A stretch of 5,675 nucleotides of DNA from an uncultured Eubacteriales bacterium (GCA_902462035.1 CABQAC010000139.1:1-5675); one strand, 5' to 3'; numbered from the stretch's first letter, positions 1 through 4,760 are shown. Notes: generated by a model from the sequence alone, not told the origin. Numbers and translations: made by a program.

Positions 1-154
1 CCCCGCCGCGGTGGTGTCGCCTATTTTATCCGCCGGGGACATCACCGGCGCGGTCATCCTCCTGATGGGGGATTCGGGCGCTATGCCCACCGAAAGCGAT
101 TTGAAGCTGGCGCAGACCGCCGCCGCTTTTTTAGGCAAGCTGATGGAAGAATAA
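1..154 (+). CDS. spoVT: Stage V sporulation protein T, C-terminal fragment
   Basis: This is the 3' end of a gene that starts left of the window; 50 codons are visible from base 2 to the TAA at 152-154. They encode the end of a GAF-like domain, with SPILSAGDITGAVILL followed by the closing helix LAQTAAAFLGKLMEE. That tail closely matches the known C-terminus of SpoVT (a similar AETAAGFLxKQMEQ-type ending in Bacillus). SpoVT is an AbrB-type DNA-binding regulator made in the forespore, where it adjusts SigG-dependent genes; its C-terminal GAF domain helps form the tetramer. The N-terminal swapped-hairpin DNA-binding domain lies outside the window, so intactness cannot be judged. A strong terminator follows, so the gene ends its transcription unit here. 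Identification rests on the C-terminal tail alone. Confidence 0.82.
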   Translation, partial: PAAVVSPILSAGDITGAVILLMGDSGAMPTESDLKLAQTAAAFLGKLMEE

Positions 155-197
155 AAAAAGCGCCTTTACACGCGCGTAAAAAACGGCAAAGCCACAC

Positions 198-236
198 AAA
201 AGCAAAAGACTAGCAATTTACTAGTCTTTTGCTTTT
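198..236 (+). terminator. Rho-independent terminator after spoVT
   Basis: A perfect 16-bp stem has arms at 198-213 (AAAAGCAAAAGACTAG) and 221-236 with a 7-base loop (CAATTTA). It ends in TTTT and then a pyrimidine/AT-rich stretch. The A-rich left arm means the element could also work on the minus strand. It separates spoVT from the small gene downstream. Confidence 0.85.
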
Positions 237-263
237 CTATTTATGGTATGCTTGATATATCAA
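224..263 (+). promoter_or_regulatory. Likely promoter and palindromic operator of the RHH gene
   Basis: A plausible -10 element TATGCT (247-252) follows the spoVT terminator, but no good -35 is visible at the right distance, so the promoter call is weak. Overlapping its end and the probable start point is a perfect 12-bp palindrome, TTGATATATCAA (252-263), only about 10 bases before the Shine-Dalgarno sequence. Ribbon-helix-helix proteins often bind palindromes in their own promoters, so autoregulation is a reasonable inference. Confidence 0.35.
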
Positions 264-289
264 ACAGAAAGAAAGGACAACGATTGCCG

Positions 290-454
290 ATGAAAAGCTT
301 ATCCATCCGCATTGATGCTCGACTGCTCGACAAGCTCCATATTGCGGCGGACGACGAGGGCCGGTCCGCCTGCGCGCAAATCCTGTATTTGATCCGTAAG
401 GATATTGAAAAATTTGAGAAAACAAACGGAAAAATCGAAATCGGCTGGCGCTAA
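290..454 (+). CDS. Small Arc-type ribbon-helix-helix DNA-binding protein
   Basis: The product is 54 aa and consists of one ribbon-helix-helix domain. The N-terminal beta-strand is KSLSIRID (2-9), helix A is about residues 10-22, and after the turn DEGRS (22-26) helix B spans about 27-43 with the amphipathic stretch ILYLIRKDIEKFEK. This is the layout of Arc/MetJ-type proteins, which form dimers and insert the paired strand into the major groove. The target is unknown; the TTGATATATCAA palindrome just upstream is a candidate site. The Shine-Dalgarno AAAGGA (272-277) lies 12 bases from the ATG at 290 but only 6 bases from an in-frame TTG at 284, so the true start may be TTG, adding two residues. 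It is not paired with a toxin-like gene in the window. The domain call is firm; the biological role is unknown. Confidence 0.78.
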   Translation: MKSLSIRIDARLLDKLHIAADDEGRSACAQILYLIRKDIEKFEKTNGKIEIGWR

Positions 455-555
455 AATGCCGAAAGCAAAAAACAGGCGGAATAAAAGGATCATCCGTTTT
501 TCAAAAAAACGAAAACTCGGTCATACAAGCGGGCAGAATGGGAGCCATGCCTTTG
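455..555. other. Convergent intergenic stretch, no clear terminator
   Basis: This stretch lies between the ends of the RHH gene (+) and the radical SAM gene (-). It is A-rich on the plus strand. I see only short, weak stems (for example CGGC/GCCG around 440-460, and GGCA/TGCC near 535-550) and none is followed by a proper T-run on the relevant strand. No ORF here has a convincing ribosome binding site. Confidence 0.5.
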
Positions 556-1497
556 TTATTCCATTTCCCACGCCGCTTCCCGCAGCATCCGGGTGGTGCG
601 CGATACGTCGAACCCCCGCACCGTGTTACTCTCGGTATCCCGGGGATTCATGCCGAATTCCGCGTACAATTGGTTAACGCCCGCCAGCAGCGGCATCATC
701 ATCGGCTCGTGAACGTTCATGGTCATGGAGGGGCGCGCCACCAGCCGCGCGACCGCCGCGATTTTGGTCAGTTCCAGTTCGGTGATCTCCCCGTTTTCGT
801 ACAGCGCGGTCCCGGGCACGCCCACCCGGCGCATCACCGCCATGTATTTTACATGGTAATCCCGGGCGCGCAGCATTTCGCCGGCAATCTGCTCGTAAGT
901 ATGCTCCGGGCCGATGGGTTCCACGCAATAGTAAAGGTCCAGCCCCGCGTCCCGGATGGCGTCCAAGGTGGCGATGCGGTCCTTCGGGTCCAGGTCGGTG
1001 TCGGTTCCCTCGTTCAATCGCACAATATGGTACGCCCCGGTCACGCCCGCTTCCTTCATGCGGCGCGCATAGGATAGGTCAAAATCGCCCACGTTCGCCA
1101 CTAGGGCCATCCCGTGTGGAATCACTTTTTTGACCGCGGCGGCAATCGAAAGGAATTTTTCCTTGCCGTAGTCCGCGGTGGTCATCAAAAACAGCGCCGT
1201 CACCCGGTTTTCGGCAATGTATTTTGCCTGGGCAACCACGTCGTCCAGGGATTTTTCCATTTCCGCATCCACCGCGAAGTTGTCTTTTGCCAGGGAGCAG
1301 AACTTGCAGTTGCCGCTGCAACGGGCCGAATTGATTCCAATTTGGGCAAAGATGTAGCCTTTGTTATGGTATTCCGCGCGGGACATCGCGTTGCTTTTTT
1401 CGATCAGTTCGTAAAAGCCGGCGGATTGGACCGGAATATTCAGCAGTTCCACCGCGTCCTCTTTGGTCAGCAATTCTTTGTTTAAAATCGGGTTCAT
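556..1497 (-). CDS. BioB/HydE-like radical SAM enzyme, substrate unknown
   Basis: The 313-aa protein is a radical SAM enzyme of the biotin synthase/HydE type. The [4Fe-4S] cluster motif CSGNCKFC gives Cys60, Cys64 and Cys67 in the CX3CX2C spacing, with the usual aromatic residue before the last cysteine. The rest reads as a TIM barrel, including GVTGAYHIVRLNE (151-163) and RIATLDAIRDAGLDLYYC (174-191), which align by eye with BioB segments. The only other cysteine, Cys191, sits where BioB has Cys188. The equivalents of BioB Cys97 and Cys128 are missing, so a BioB-type auxiliary [2Fe-2S] cluster looks impossible and biotin synthesis is unlikely. The C-terminal part holds AGVNQLYAEFGMNPRDTE. 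No bio or hyd genes lie nearby. The start ATG has AAGGGAG (1508-1514) 10 bases upstream. The enzyme is cytoplasmic and presumably oxygen-sensitive. The superfamily call is firm; the reaction is not assigned. Confidence 0.88.
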   Translation of the reverse strand: MNPILNKELLTKEDAVELLNIPVQSAGFYELIEKSNAMSRAEYHNKGYIFAQIGINSARCSGNCKFCSLAKDNFAVDAEMEKSLDDVVAQAKYIAENRVTALFLMTTADYGKEKFLSIAAAVKKVIPHGMALVANVGDFDLSYARRMKEAGVTGAYHIVRLNEGTDTDLDPKDRIATLDAIRDAGLDLYYCVEPIGPEHTYEQIAGEMLRARDYHVKYMAVMRRVGVPGTALYENGEITELELTKIAAVARLVARPSMTMNVHEPMMMPLLAGVNQLYAEFGMNPRDTESNTVRGFDVSRTTRMLREAAWEME

Positions 1498-1561
1498 GGA
1501 TGATCGTCTCCCTTGTCTTTTTCCAGCAGTGGCACAGCGCTATTACTGGATGTTGTCCAAT

Positions 1562-1590
1562 ATCATATCGCTATTTTGCCCGGGTGTCTT
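1562..1590 (-). promoter_or_regulatory. Putative sigma-A promoter of the radical SAM gene
   Basis: On the minus strand a -35 AAGACA (1585-1590) and a -10 TATGAT (1562-1567) are separated by exactly 17 bases. This predicts a start near 1554 and a leader of about 57 nt before the ATG at 1497. The leader contains a small dyad, TGGA-N5-TCCA (1547-1559), near the start point. No known riboswitch could be recognised. Confidence 0.45.
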
Positions 1591-1624
1591 GTAATATCTT
1601 TTTCTCCTTTATAAAAATCGATAC

Positions 1625-1659
1625 AAAAAGCGCCCCCGCTTGTTCCGCGGCGGCGGGGC
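1625..1659 (-). terminator. Rho-independent terminator of the 92-aa protein gene
   Basis: Read on the minus strand, GCCCCGC (1653-1659) pairs with GCGGGGGC (1632-1639, one extra G) across a loop of about 13 bases. Two bases and then TTTTT (1625-1629) follow. It begins 11 bases after the stop codon of the 92-aa gene and isolates that gene from the radical SAM gene. Confidence 0.7.
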
Positions 1660-1670
1660 AGGCGGTCCCC

Positions 1671-1949
1671 TTAAATCAGCCGGATGGTTTTGAGCAGGAG
1701 GACGCAGTCGATCATCCCCTGCAAATAGATCAAGTCGTCATCCTTGCCGCATATTGCGGACTGCTTTTCCTCCAGCCGCAGCAGCAGCTTGCCGTGCTTT
1801 GCGCCCAGCCGCTCGCGGATGGCGGCAAACAGCTGTTTGTATTCCTGTTGCAGCTTTTGGTATTCGGGGTCGGCCGCGCTGTTTTCCGCCGCCAGGGCGT
1901 ATTCCGACTCGACAAAGGCGGTCTTGAGGTTTTCGAGAAAGCTGTTCAT
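1671..1949 (-). CDS. Small helical protein of unknown function (92 aa)
   Basis: I do not recognise this protein with confidence. It is 92 aa and looks all-helical. Residues 28-62 (from PEYQKLQQEYKQLF through LLLRLEEK) are heptad-like and charged, and the end (73-92, LIYLQGMIDCVLLLKTIRLI) is more hydrophobic but too short and interrupted for a clear membrane segment. The layout (PEYxxL, a central LxxLEE helix, then a YxxGxxxxxxLL helix) recalls small Firmicutes proteins of the DUF6809 type, a weak by-eye match. The ATG has AGAGGTG (1960-1966) 10 bases upstream. It has its own strong promoter and terminator, so it is a single-gene unit. It is transcribed divergently from the Cro/CI-type regulator next door, which suggests that regulator may control it. 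It has two cysteines (67, 82), and no catalytic motif is visible. Confidence 0.7.
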   Translation of the reverse strand: MNSFLENLKTAFVESEYALAAENSAADPEYQKLQQEYKQLFAAIRERLGAKHGKLLLRLEEKQSAICGKDDDLIYLQGMIDCVLLLKTIRLI

Positions 1950-2002
1950 AAAAAATTTACACCTCTAGTTTAGATTTGTTCGACAATTATAGGTTTGCGA
2001 TC

Positions 2003-2033
2003 TAACATTTATAGTTTATCATATAACATTTAT
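2003..2033. repeat. Pair of direct repeats TAACATTTAT, 21 bp apart
   Basis: The 10-base sequence TAACATTTAT occurs exactly at 2003-2012 and 2024-2033. The 21-bp offset equals two turns of DNA, so proteins bound to both copies would sit on the same face. The first copy abuts the -10 box of the 92-aa gene and the second lies in the -35/-10 spacer, a repressor-site arrangement. Operator function is inferred. Confidence 0.45.
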
Positions 2034-2041
2034 TTTGTCAA
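2013..2041 (-). promoter_or_regulatory. Strong sigma-A promoter of the 92-aa protein gene
   Basis: On the minus strand a perfect -35 TTGACA (2036-2041) is followed after 17 bases by TAAACT (2013-2018). A TG one base before the -10 gives an extended -10. The -35 overlaps a candidate -35 of the divergent regulator gene (TTGTCA, 2035-2040). Two direct repeats bracket this -10 box. Confidence 0.65.
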
Positions 2042-2079
2042 TCCAAAAATCCACGTTCTTATACTATAATTGCAAGAAC
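2035..2079 (+). promoter_or_regulatory. Promoter and dyad of the Cro/CI-type regulator gene
   Basis: A consensus TATAAT lies at 2065-2070, but the bases 17 upstream (TCCAAA) are a poor -35. The alternative is TATACT (2060-2065) with TTGTCA (2035-2040) at a long 19-base spacing. An inverted repeat GTTCTT (2055-2060) / AAGAAC (2074-2079), with 13 bases between its arms, encloses the -10 region. This is a position typical of autorepressor sites. Confidence 0.5.
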
Positions 2080-2086
2080 ATAGACT

Positions 2087-2106
2087 TTTTGTTATATTTA
2101 ACAAAA
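2087..2106 (+). promoter_or_regulatory. Perfect inverted repeat in the regulator leader
   Basis: TTTTGTTA (2087-2094) and TAACAAAA (2099-2106) form a perfect 8-bp dyad around TATT, ending directly at the GGGG of the Shine-Dalgarno sequence. It shares the TAACA core with the direct repeats at 2003-2033, which suggests one protein might bind all of them. As RNA it would be a weak AU stem next to the ribosome binding site. Confidence 0.4.
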
Positions 2107-2117
2107 GGGGTGTTAAG

Positions 2118-2336
2118 ATGGCGGTATCTTATAATAAGCTGTGGAAGTTATTGATTGACAAAAACATGAAAAAGGTAGATCTGCGGGACACCGTGGGTTT
2201 TAGTACGACAACGCTTGCAAAGTTAAGTAAAAATGAACCCGTTGCTTTATCTGTTTTGGAGCGCATTTGCAGAACGCTGCAATGCCAAATCGGCGATATT
2301 GTCGAGTATGTGCCGGATGAAAAAGACGCTTTGTGA
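2118..2336 (+). CDS. Small Cro/CI-family (XRE, HTH_26-type) regulator
   Basis: The 72-aa protein is a single helix-turn-helix domain. SYNKLWKLLIDKNMKKVDLRDTVGFS is helices 1-2, TTTLAKLSKNEPVALSVLERICRTLQ holds the recognition helix and helix 4, and CQIGDIVEYVPDE is the typical C-terminal turn and strand. This is the compact YozG-like form of Cro/CI repressors found widely in Firmicutes and their mobile elements. The start is the ATG at 2118, preceded by AAGGGGTG with 5-base spacing; an upstream extension in the same frame from TTG 2070 would overlap the promoter and is unlikely. The gene is divergent from the 92-aa gene, and dyads and direct repeats fill the space between them, so it probably represses itself and perhaps its neighbour. 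By eye it is clearly more AT-rich than the rest of the window (many TTA, AAA, GTT, AGT codons), consistent with horizontal acquisition. Its last codons lie inside a hairpin. Confidence 0.88.
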   Translation: MAVSYNKLWKLLIDKNMKKVDLRDTVGFSTTTLAKLSKNEPVALSVLERICRTLQCQIGDIVEYVPDEKDAL

Positions 2337-2354
2337 TAAATAATCACAAAGCGT
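2326..2354 (+). repeat. 12-bp perfect inverted repeat over the regulator stop codon
   Basis: ACGCTTTGTGAT (2326-2337) and ATCACAAAGCGT (2343-2354) pair perfectly around AAATA. The left arm contains the last codons and the TGA stop of the regulator gene. No T-run follows, so it is not a standard terminator. It may stabilise the 3' end of the mRNA or be a protein or recombination site; function is unknown. Confidence 0.75.
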
Positions 2355-2453
2355 GCGGCAGCAGCCTGTTTTGGCTGCAGAAGGAACGCGCCTTTGTGCT
2401 CCGAAGTATTTCTTCGTTCTGCGCCGCCCGCGGGACGTTTTGGCCGCGTTTTT
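2345..2453 (+). other. Structured 3' tail of the regulator transcript
   Basis: Four further pairings can be seen. CACAAAG (2345-2351) can pair with CTTTGTG (2392-2398), enclosing GCAGCC/GGCTGC (2361-2366/2373-2378, loop TGTTTT). CGAAG/CTTCG (2402-2406/2412-2416) makes a small hairpin. CGCGG/CCGCG (2429-2433/2444-2448) is followed at once by TTTTT (2449-2453), like a weak early terminator. The first pairing competes with the 12-bp hairpin at 2326-2354, so two exclusive folds exist. No ORF here has a ribosome binding site. It may simply be a long 3' UTR or a small RNA; no known RNA family was recognised. Confidence 0.4.
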
Positions 2454-2468
2454 GGGGGCCGGGCAATC

Positions 2469-2505
2469 AAAAAAGCCTTTGCGCTTACGCGCAAAGGCTT
2501 TTTTT
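2469..2505. terminator. Bidirectional rho-independent terminator
   Basis: A perfect 10-bp GC-rich stem, GCCTTTGCGC (2475-2484) / GCGCAAAGGC (2489-2498), has a TTAC loop. It is flanked by six A on the left (2469-2474) and seven T on the right (2499-2505). It terminates the regulator transcript on the plus strand and, 13 bases past the stop of the CD1247-like gene, the efp operon on the minus strand. Confidence 0.93.
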
Positions 2506-2517
2506 GTACGGATTGGC

Positions 2518-2982
2518 TTATTCCTTTTCTTTGTCGCCGCAGTCGCAGGAACCGCCGCAGCAGCAGCCGTCCTCGTCGTCGCCGTCGTCAAAATCAAACT
2601 CCAGCGCCTCGCCGCAGCTGGGGCATTCGATGCCGCCCTCGTCCAAAATGGACTCGTTCAGGCAAATCTCCTTGCCGCAGGTGGGGCAGGTCACTTCGTA
2701 AAACGCATCGTCATCGTCACCGCCGCAGCAGTCGCACGCGTCGTCGCAATCACAATCGCATTCGCCGAACAGTTCTTCCTCGACCTCGGCCAAATCCTCG
2801 TCGATCTCGTCCACACGGTCGTTCAGATCCACCAGATCCTCCTCGTTGTCCGAGATGAGCATGGCCATATCGTCAAGCACATCCACGATAGCCTTGATCA
2901 CCTTGACCTCTTTGCTGGACTCGTCCAGCTCCACGCCGGAAAGCAACCCTTGCAGATATGCCACTTTTTCTTTGATGGTCAC
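2518..2982 (-). CDS. CD1247 N-terminal-domain protein with Cys/Asp-rich zinc ribbon
   Basis: The 154-aa protein has three parts. Residues 1-35 (KEKVAYLQGLLSG...KVIKAIVDVLDDMA) are the conserved N-terminal domain of Clostridia proteins named after CD1247 of Clostridioides difficile. Residues 44-72 form a very acidic coiled-coil-like helix. Next is a zinc ribbon, CPTC (99-102) and CPSC (120-123). Flanking it are unusual cysteine clusters, CDCDCDDACDCC (75-86) and CCCGGSCDC (140-148), giving 16 cysteines in all, rich in Asp between them. This suggests binding of several metal ions, probably zinc. The function of the family is unknown, but it commonly sits next to efp, as here (26-base gap), so a link to translation or to the operon is plausible. 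The start is GTG at 2982 with AGGAGG (2992-2997) 9 bases upstream. It is the last gene of the operon and is cytoplasmic. Confidence 0.85.
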   Translation of the reverse strand: MTIKEKVAYLQGLLSGVELDESSKEVKVIKAIVDVLDDMAMLISDNEEDLVDLNDRVDEIDEDLAEVEEELFGECDCDCDDACDCCGGDDDDAFYEVTCPTCGKEICLNESILDEGGIECPSCGEALEFDFDDGDDEDGCCCGGSCDCGDKEKE

Positions 2983-3008
2983 TTGAATTTTCCTCCTTCT
3001 GCGTCGCG

Positions 3009-3566
3009 TTACGCGCGCTCCATGTATTCACCGGTGCGGGTGTCGATGCGGATCATCTCCCCTTCGTCAATAAACAGGGGCACGCGAATTTCCGCGCCGG
3101 TTTCCAGCGTAGCGGGCTTGGTGGCGTTGGTCGCCGTGTCGCCCTTAAAGCCGGGGTCGGTTTTGGTAACCTGCAGTTCCACAAAAAAGGGCGGTTCCAG
3201 GCCGAACACATTGCCCTTGTAGGAAAGCACCTTGCAGACCATGTTTTCTTTAACAAACTTAAAGCTGTCGCCCAGCACGCTCCGGTTGATCGGAATCTGC
3301 TCGTAGGTTTCCTGGTCCATAAAATAATACAGGTCGCCGTCCGCGTACACATACTCCATATCCTTCCGCTCCACATAGGCGGTGGGGAATTTTTCGGTGG
3401 GGTTAAAGGTGCGCTCGGTCACGCCGCCGTTGATCACATTGCGGATTTTGGTGCGGACAAAAGCCGCCCCCTTGCCGGGTTTAACATGCTGAAATTCCAC
3501 GATGGAATACACGTTGCCGTCCATTTCAAAGGTTACGCCGTTACGAAAATCACCAGCAGTAATCAT
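3009..3566 (-). CDS. efp: Elongation factor P
   Basis: This 185-aa protein is full-length EF-P, which binds between the P and E sites of stalled ribosomes and promotes peptide bond formation at polyproline stretches. Domain I carries the tip loop HVKPGKGAAF, with Lys32 as the residue to be modified. The PGKGAAF context matches Bacillus subtilis EF-P, whose lysine carries 5-aminopentanol, rather than the Arg32 rhamnosylated type. Domains II and III follow, with the signature TNATKPATLETGAEIRVPLF and the ending DTRTGEYMERA. The ATG has GCGAGG (3577-3582) 10 bases upstream; the spacer and SD form a small dyad GGTTT-TT-AAACC (3567-3578) that could slightly mask the site. The 83-base gap to the upstream peptidase gene contains a promoter, so efp can probably be expressed apart from aroQ-pepP. 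No modification enzyme gene lies in the window. Confidence 0.97.
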   Translation of the reverse strand: MITAGDFRNGVTFEMDGNVYSIVEFQHVKPGKGAAFVRTKIRNVINGGVTERTFNPTEKFPTAYVERKDMEYVYADGDLYYFMDQETYEQIPINRSVLGDSFKFVKENMVCKVLSYKGNVFGLEPPFFVELQVTKTDPGFKGDTATNATKPATLETGAEIRVPLFIDEGEMIRIDTRTGEYMERA

Positions 3567-3604
3567 GGTTTTTAAACCTCGCTTTTTTAATATTTACCAG
3601 TATT

Positions 3605-3633
3605 ATTGTATCTGATATCCCCCGTATTTGCAA
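3605..3633 (-). promoter_or_regulatory. Putative internal promoter for efp
   Basis: On the minus strand a -35 TTGCAA (3628-3633) and a -10 TACAAT (3605-3610) are exactly 17 bases apart, in the AT-rich gap between the peptidase gene and efp. A dyad GTATT-TGC-AATAC (3624-3636) overlaps the -35. No terminator is seen in the gap, so read-through from upstream also seems possible. Confidence 0.55.
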
Positions 3634-3649
3634 TACTATTCTTCCAATT

Positions 3650-4735
3650 TTACAGGATTACCAGTTCCTTGGGCGCGCGGGTTAGATTTTGGCACCCGTC
3701 CGGCGTGACCAGAACCATATCCTCGGTGCGCACGCCGAACCGCCCCGGCAGGTAAATGCCCGGCTCCACGGTGATGACCATGCCGCTGCGGGCAATGTCC
3801 GCGCTGGCGGGGGAAAAGTTCGGTTCCTCGTGAATTTCGAACCCCACGCTGTGGCCGGTGGAATGGCCGAAACAAGGCCCGTAGCCCGCCCGGGCAATCA
3901 CCTCCCGGGCCGCGCGGTCCACCTCGGAACACGGCACGCCGTCACAAACCGCCGCGATGGCCGCCAGCTGGGCGCGCAGCACAATGTCGTAGACTTCCCG
4001 CTGCTCCGCGGTCACGGCGCCCACCGCTACGGTGCGGGTCATGTCCGCGTGCATGCCGCCCACCACCGCGCCGGTATCCATGGTGACAAAATCGCCCTTT
4101 TCCACCAGCTTGCCGTCCGGCACGCCGTGGGGCATCGAGCTTTTGGCGCCCGACACCACAATCAGGTCAAACGCCACCGATTCGGCGCCGTTTTTCCGCA
4201 TGAAAAATTCCAGCTCCAGCGCCAAGTCCTGTTCGGCCACGCCGGGTTGTATCCGGGGCAGGATATGGCGGTAGGCCGCCTCGGTAATTTCCTGGGCCTG
4301 GCGCAGCTTTGCAAGCTCGTCCGGGGATTTGATGGCCCGCATATCCCGCAGCAGACCATCCAGCAGGGGCGATGCGTCAAAAGAATATTCGGTAAAATAC
4401 GACTGATACCGGCTAAAGTCGGCCAGCGACATTTCCTTGCGTTCCACCGCCACCCGGCGCACGCCATGCTTTTCGAACAGGATTTTCAGGGCGGAAAACG
4501 CCCGCTCGTACCCCAGCACTTCGCAGTGCCGAATTTTGGCCCGGGCGGCTTCCTCGTACCGGGAATCGGTCAAAAAGTACCCTTCCTCCGCCGTGACGAG
4601 CACCATCCCGGCGCTGGAGGAAAACCCGGTCAGGTACCGCCGGTTTACTTCCGACGTAACCAGCAGCGCGTCCACCTTTCCCCCGTCCGCCGCAAGGGGC
4701 AGCTGTTTTGCCAACGTTTCGATTTTTCCGGTCAT
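3650..4735 (-). CDS. pepP: Xaa-Pro aminopeptidase (M24 family)
   Basis: The 361-aa cytoplasmic metallopeptidase removes N-terminal residues that precede proline. The N-terminal creatinase-like domain (about 1-125) holds the usual RRYLTGFSSSAGMVLVT and GYFLTDSRY segments. The C-terminal pita-bread domain carries all five expected metal ligands: Asp220 (TMDTGA), Asp231 (MHADMTR), His295 (GHSTGHSVG), Glu324 (ITVEPGIY) and Glu338 (VRTEDMV), plus SSMPHG around His203. Length is normal for the shorter YqhT-type. The ATG at 4735 is preferred over an in-frame GTG at 4753, because AAAGGAAGGA (4741-4750) sits just before the ATG and would lie inside the longer reading. The gene follows aroQ by 25 bases and precedes efp, the common Firmicutes order. 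It is linked to EF-P only loosely, through proline. YqhT or PapA would be equivalent names. Confidence 0.95.
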   Translation of the reverse strand: MTGKIETLAKQLPLAADGGKVDALLVTSEVNRRYLTGFSSSAGMVLVTAEEGYFLTDSRYEEAARAKIRHCEVLGYERAFSALKILFEKHGVRRVAVERKEMSLADFSRYQSYFTEYSFDASPLLDGLLRDMRAIKSPDELAKLRQAQEITEAAYRHILPRIQPGVAEQDLALELEFFMRKNGAESVAFDLIVVSGAKSSMPHGVPDGKLVEKGDFVTMDTGAVVGGMHADMTRTVAVGAVTAEQREVYDIVLRAQLAAIAAVCDGVPCSEVDRAAREVIARAGYGPCFGHSTGHSVGFEIHEEPNFSPASADIARSGMVITVEPGIYLPGRFGVRTEDMVLVTPDGCQNLTRAPKELVIL

Positions 4736-4760
4736 ACCGGTCCTTCCTTTCACAGCCTGT

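Noticed and set aside
80..84. Possible toxin-antitoxin module around the RHH gene or the 92-aa/regulator pair
   Set aside because: The RHH gene has no partner gene next to it. The 92-aa protein has no toxin motif and is divergent from, rather than co-transcribed with, the regulator, so the label is not supported.
405..677. Plus-strand frame overlapping the RHH gene and running on
   Set aside because: It is shifted relative to the RHH gene, Lys/Arg/Pro-rich, has no proper ribosome binding site and runs into the antisense of another gene.
538..1077. Plus-strand reading frame opposite the radical SAM gene
   Set aside because: It is a mirror of the radical SAM coding sequence, with low-complexity His/Arg-rich translation and no ribosome binding site.
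556..1497. Naming the radical SAM gene bioB
   Set aside because: Two of the three auxiliary-cluster cysteines of biotin synthase are absent and there is no biotin gene context.
1604..1610. Perfect minus-strand Shine-Dalgarno AAAGGAG suggesting a small leader peptide
   Set aside because: No ATG, GTG or TTG lies at a workable distance, and the frames that follow stop quickly. It also lies upstream of the predicted radical SAM promoter.
2070..2117. N-terminal extension of the Cro/CI-type regulator from TTG 2070
   Set aside because: It would begin in the -10 box and translate the promoter dyads. The ATG at 2118 has a strong ribosome binding site and gives the usual family length.
2353..3222. 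Plus-strand reading frame (289 codons) opposite the CD1247-like and efp genes
   Set aside because: It crosses a strong terminator, runs antisense to two supported genes and has no start signal or known domain.
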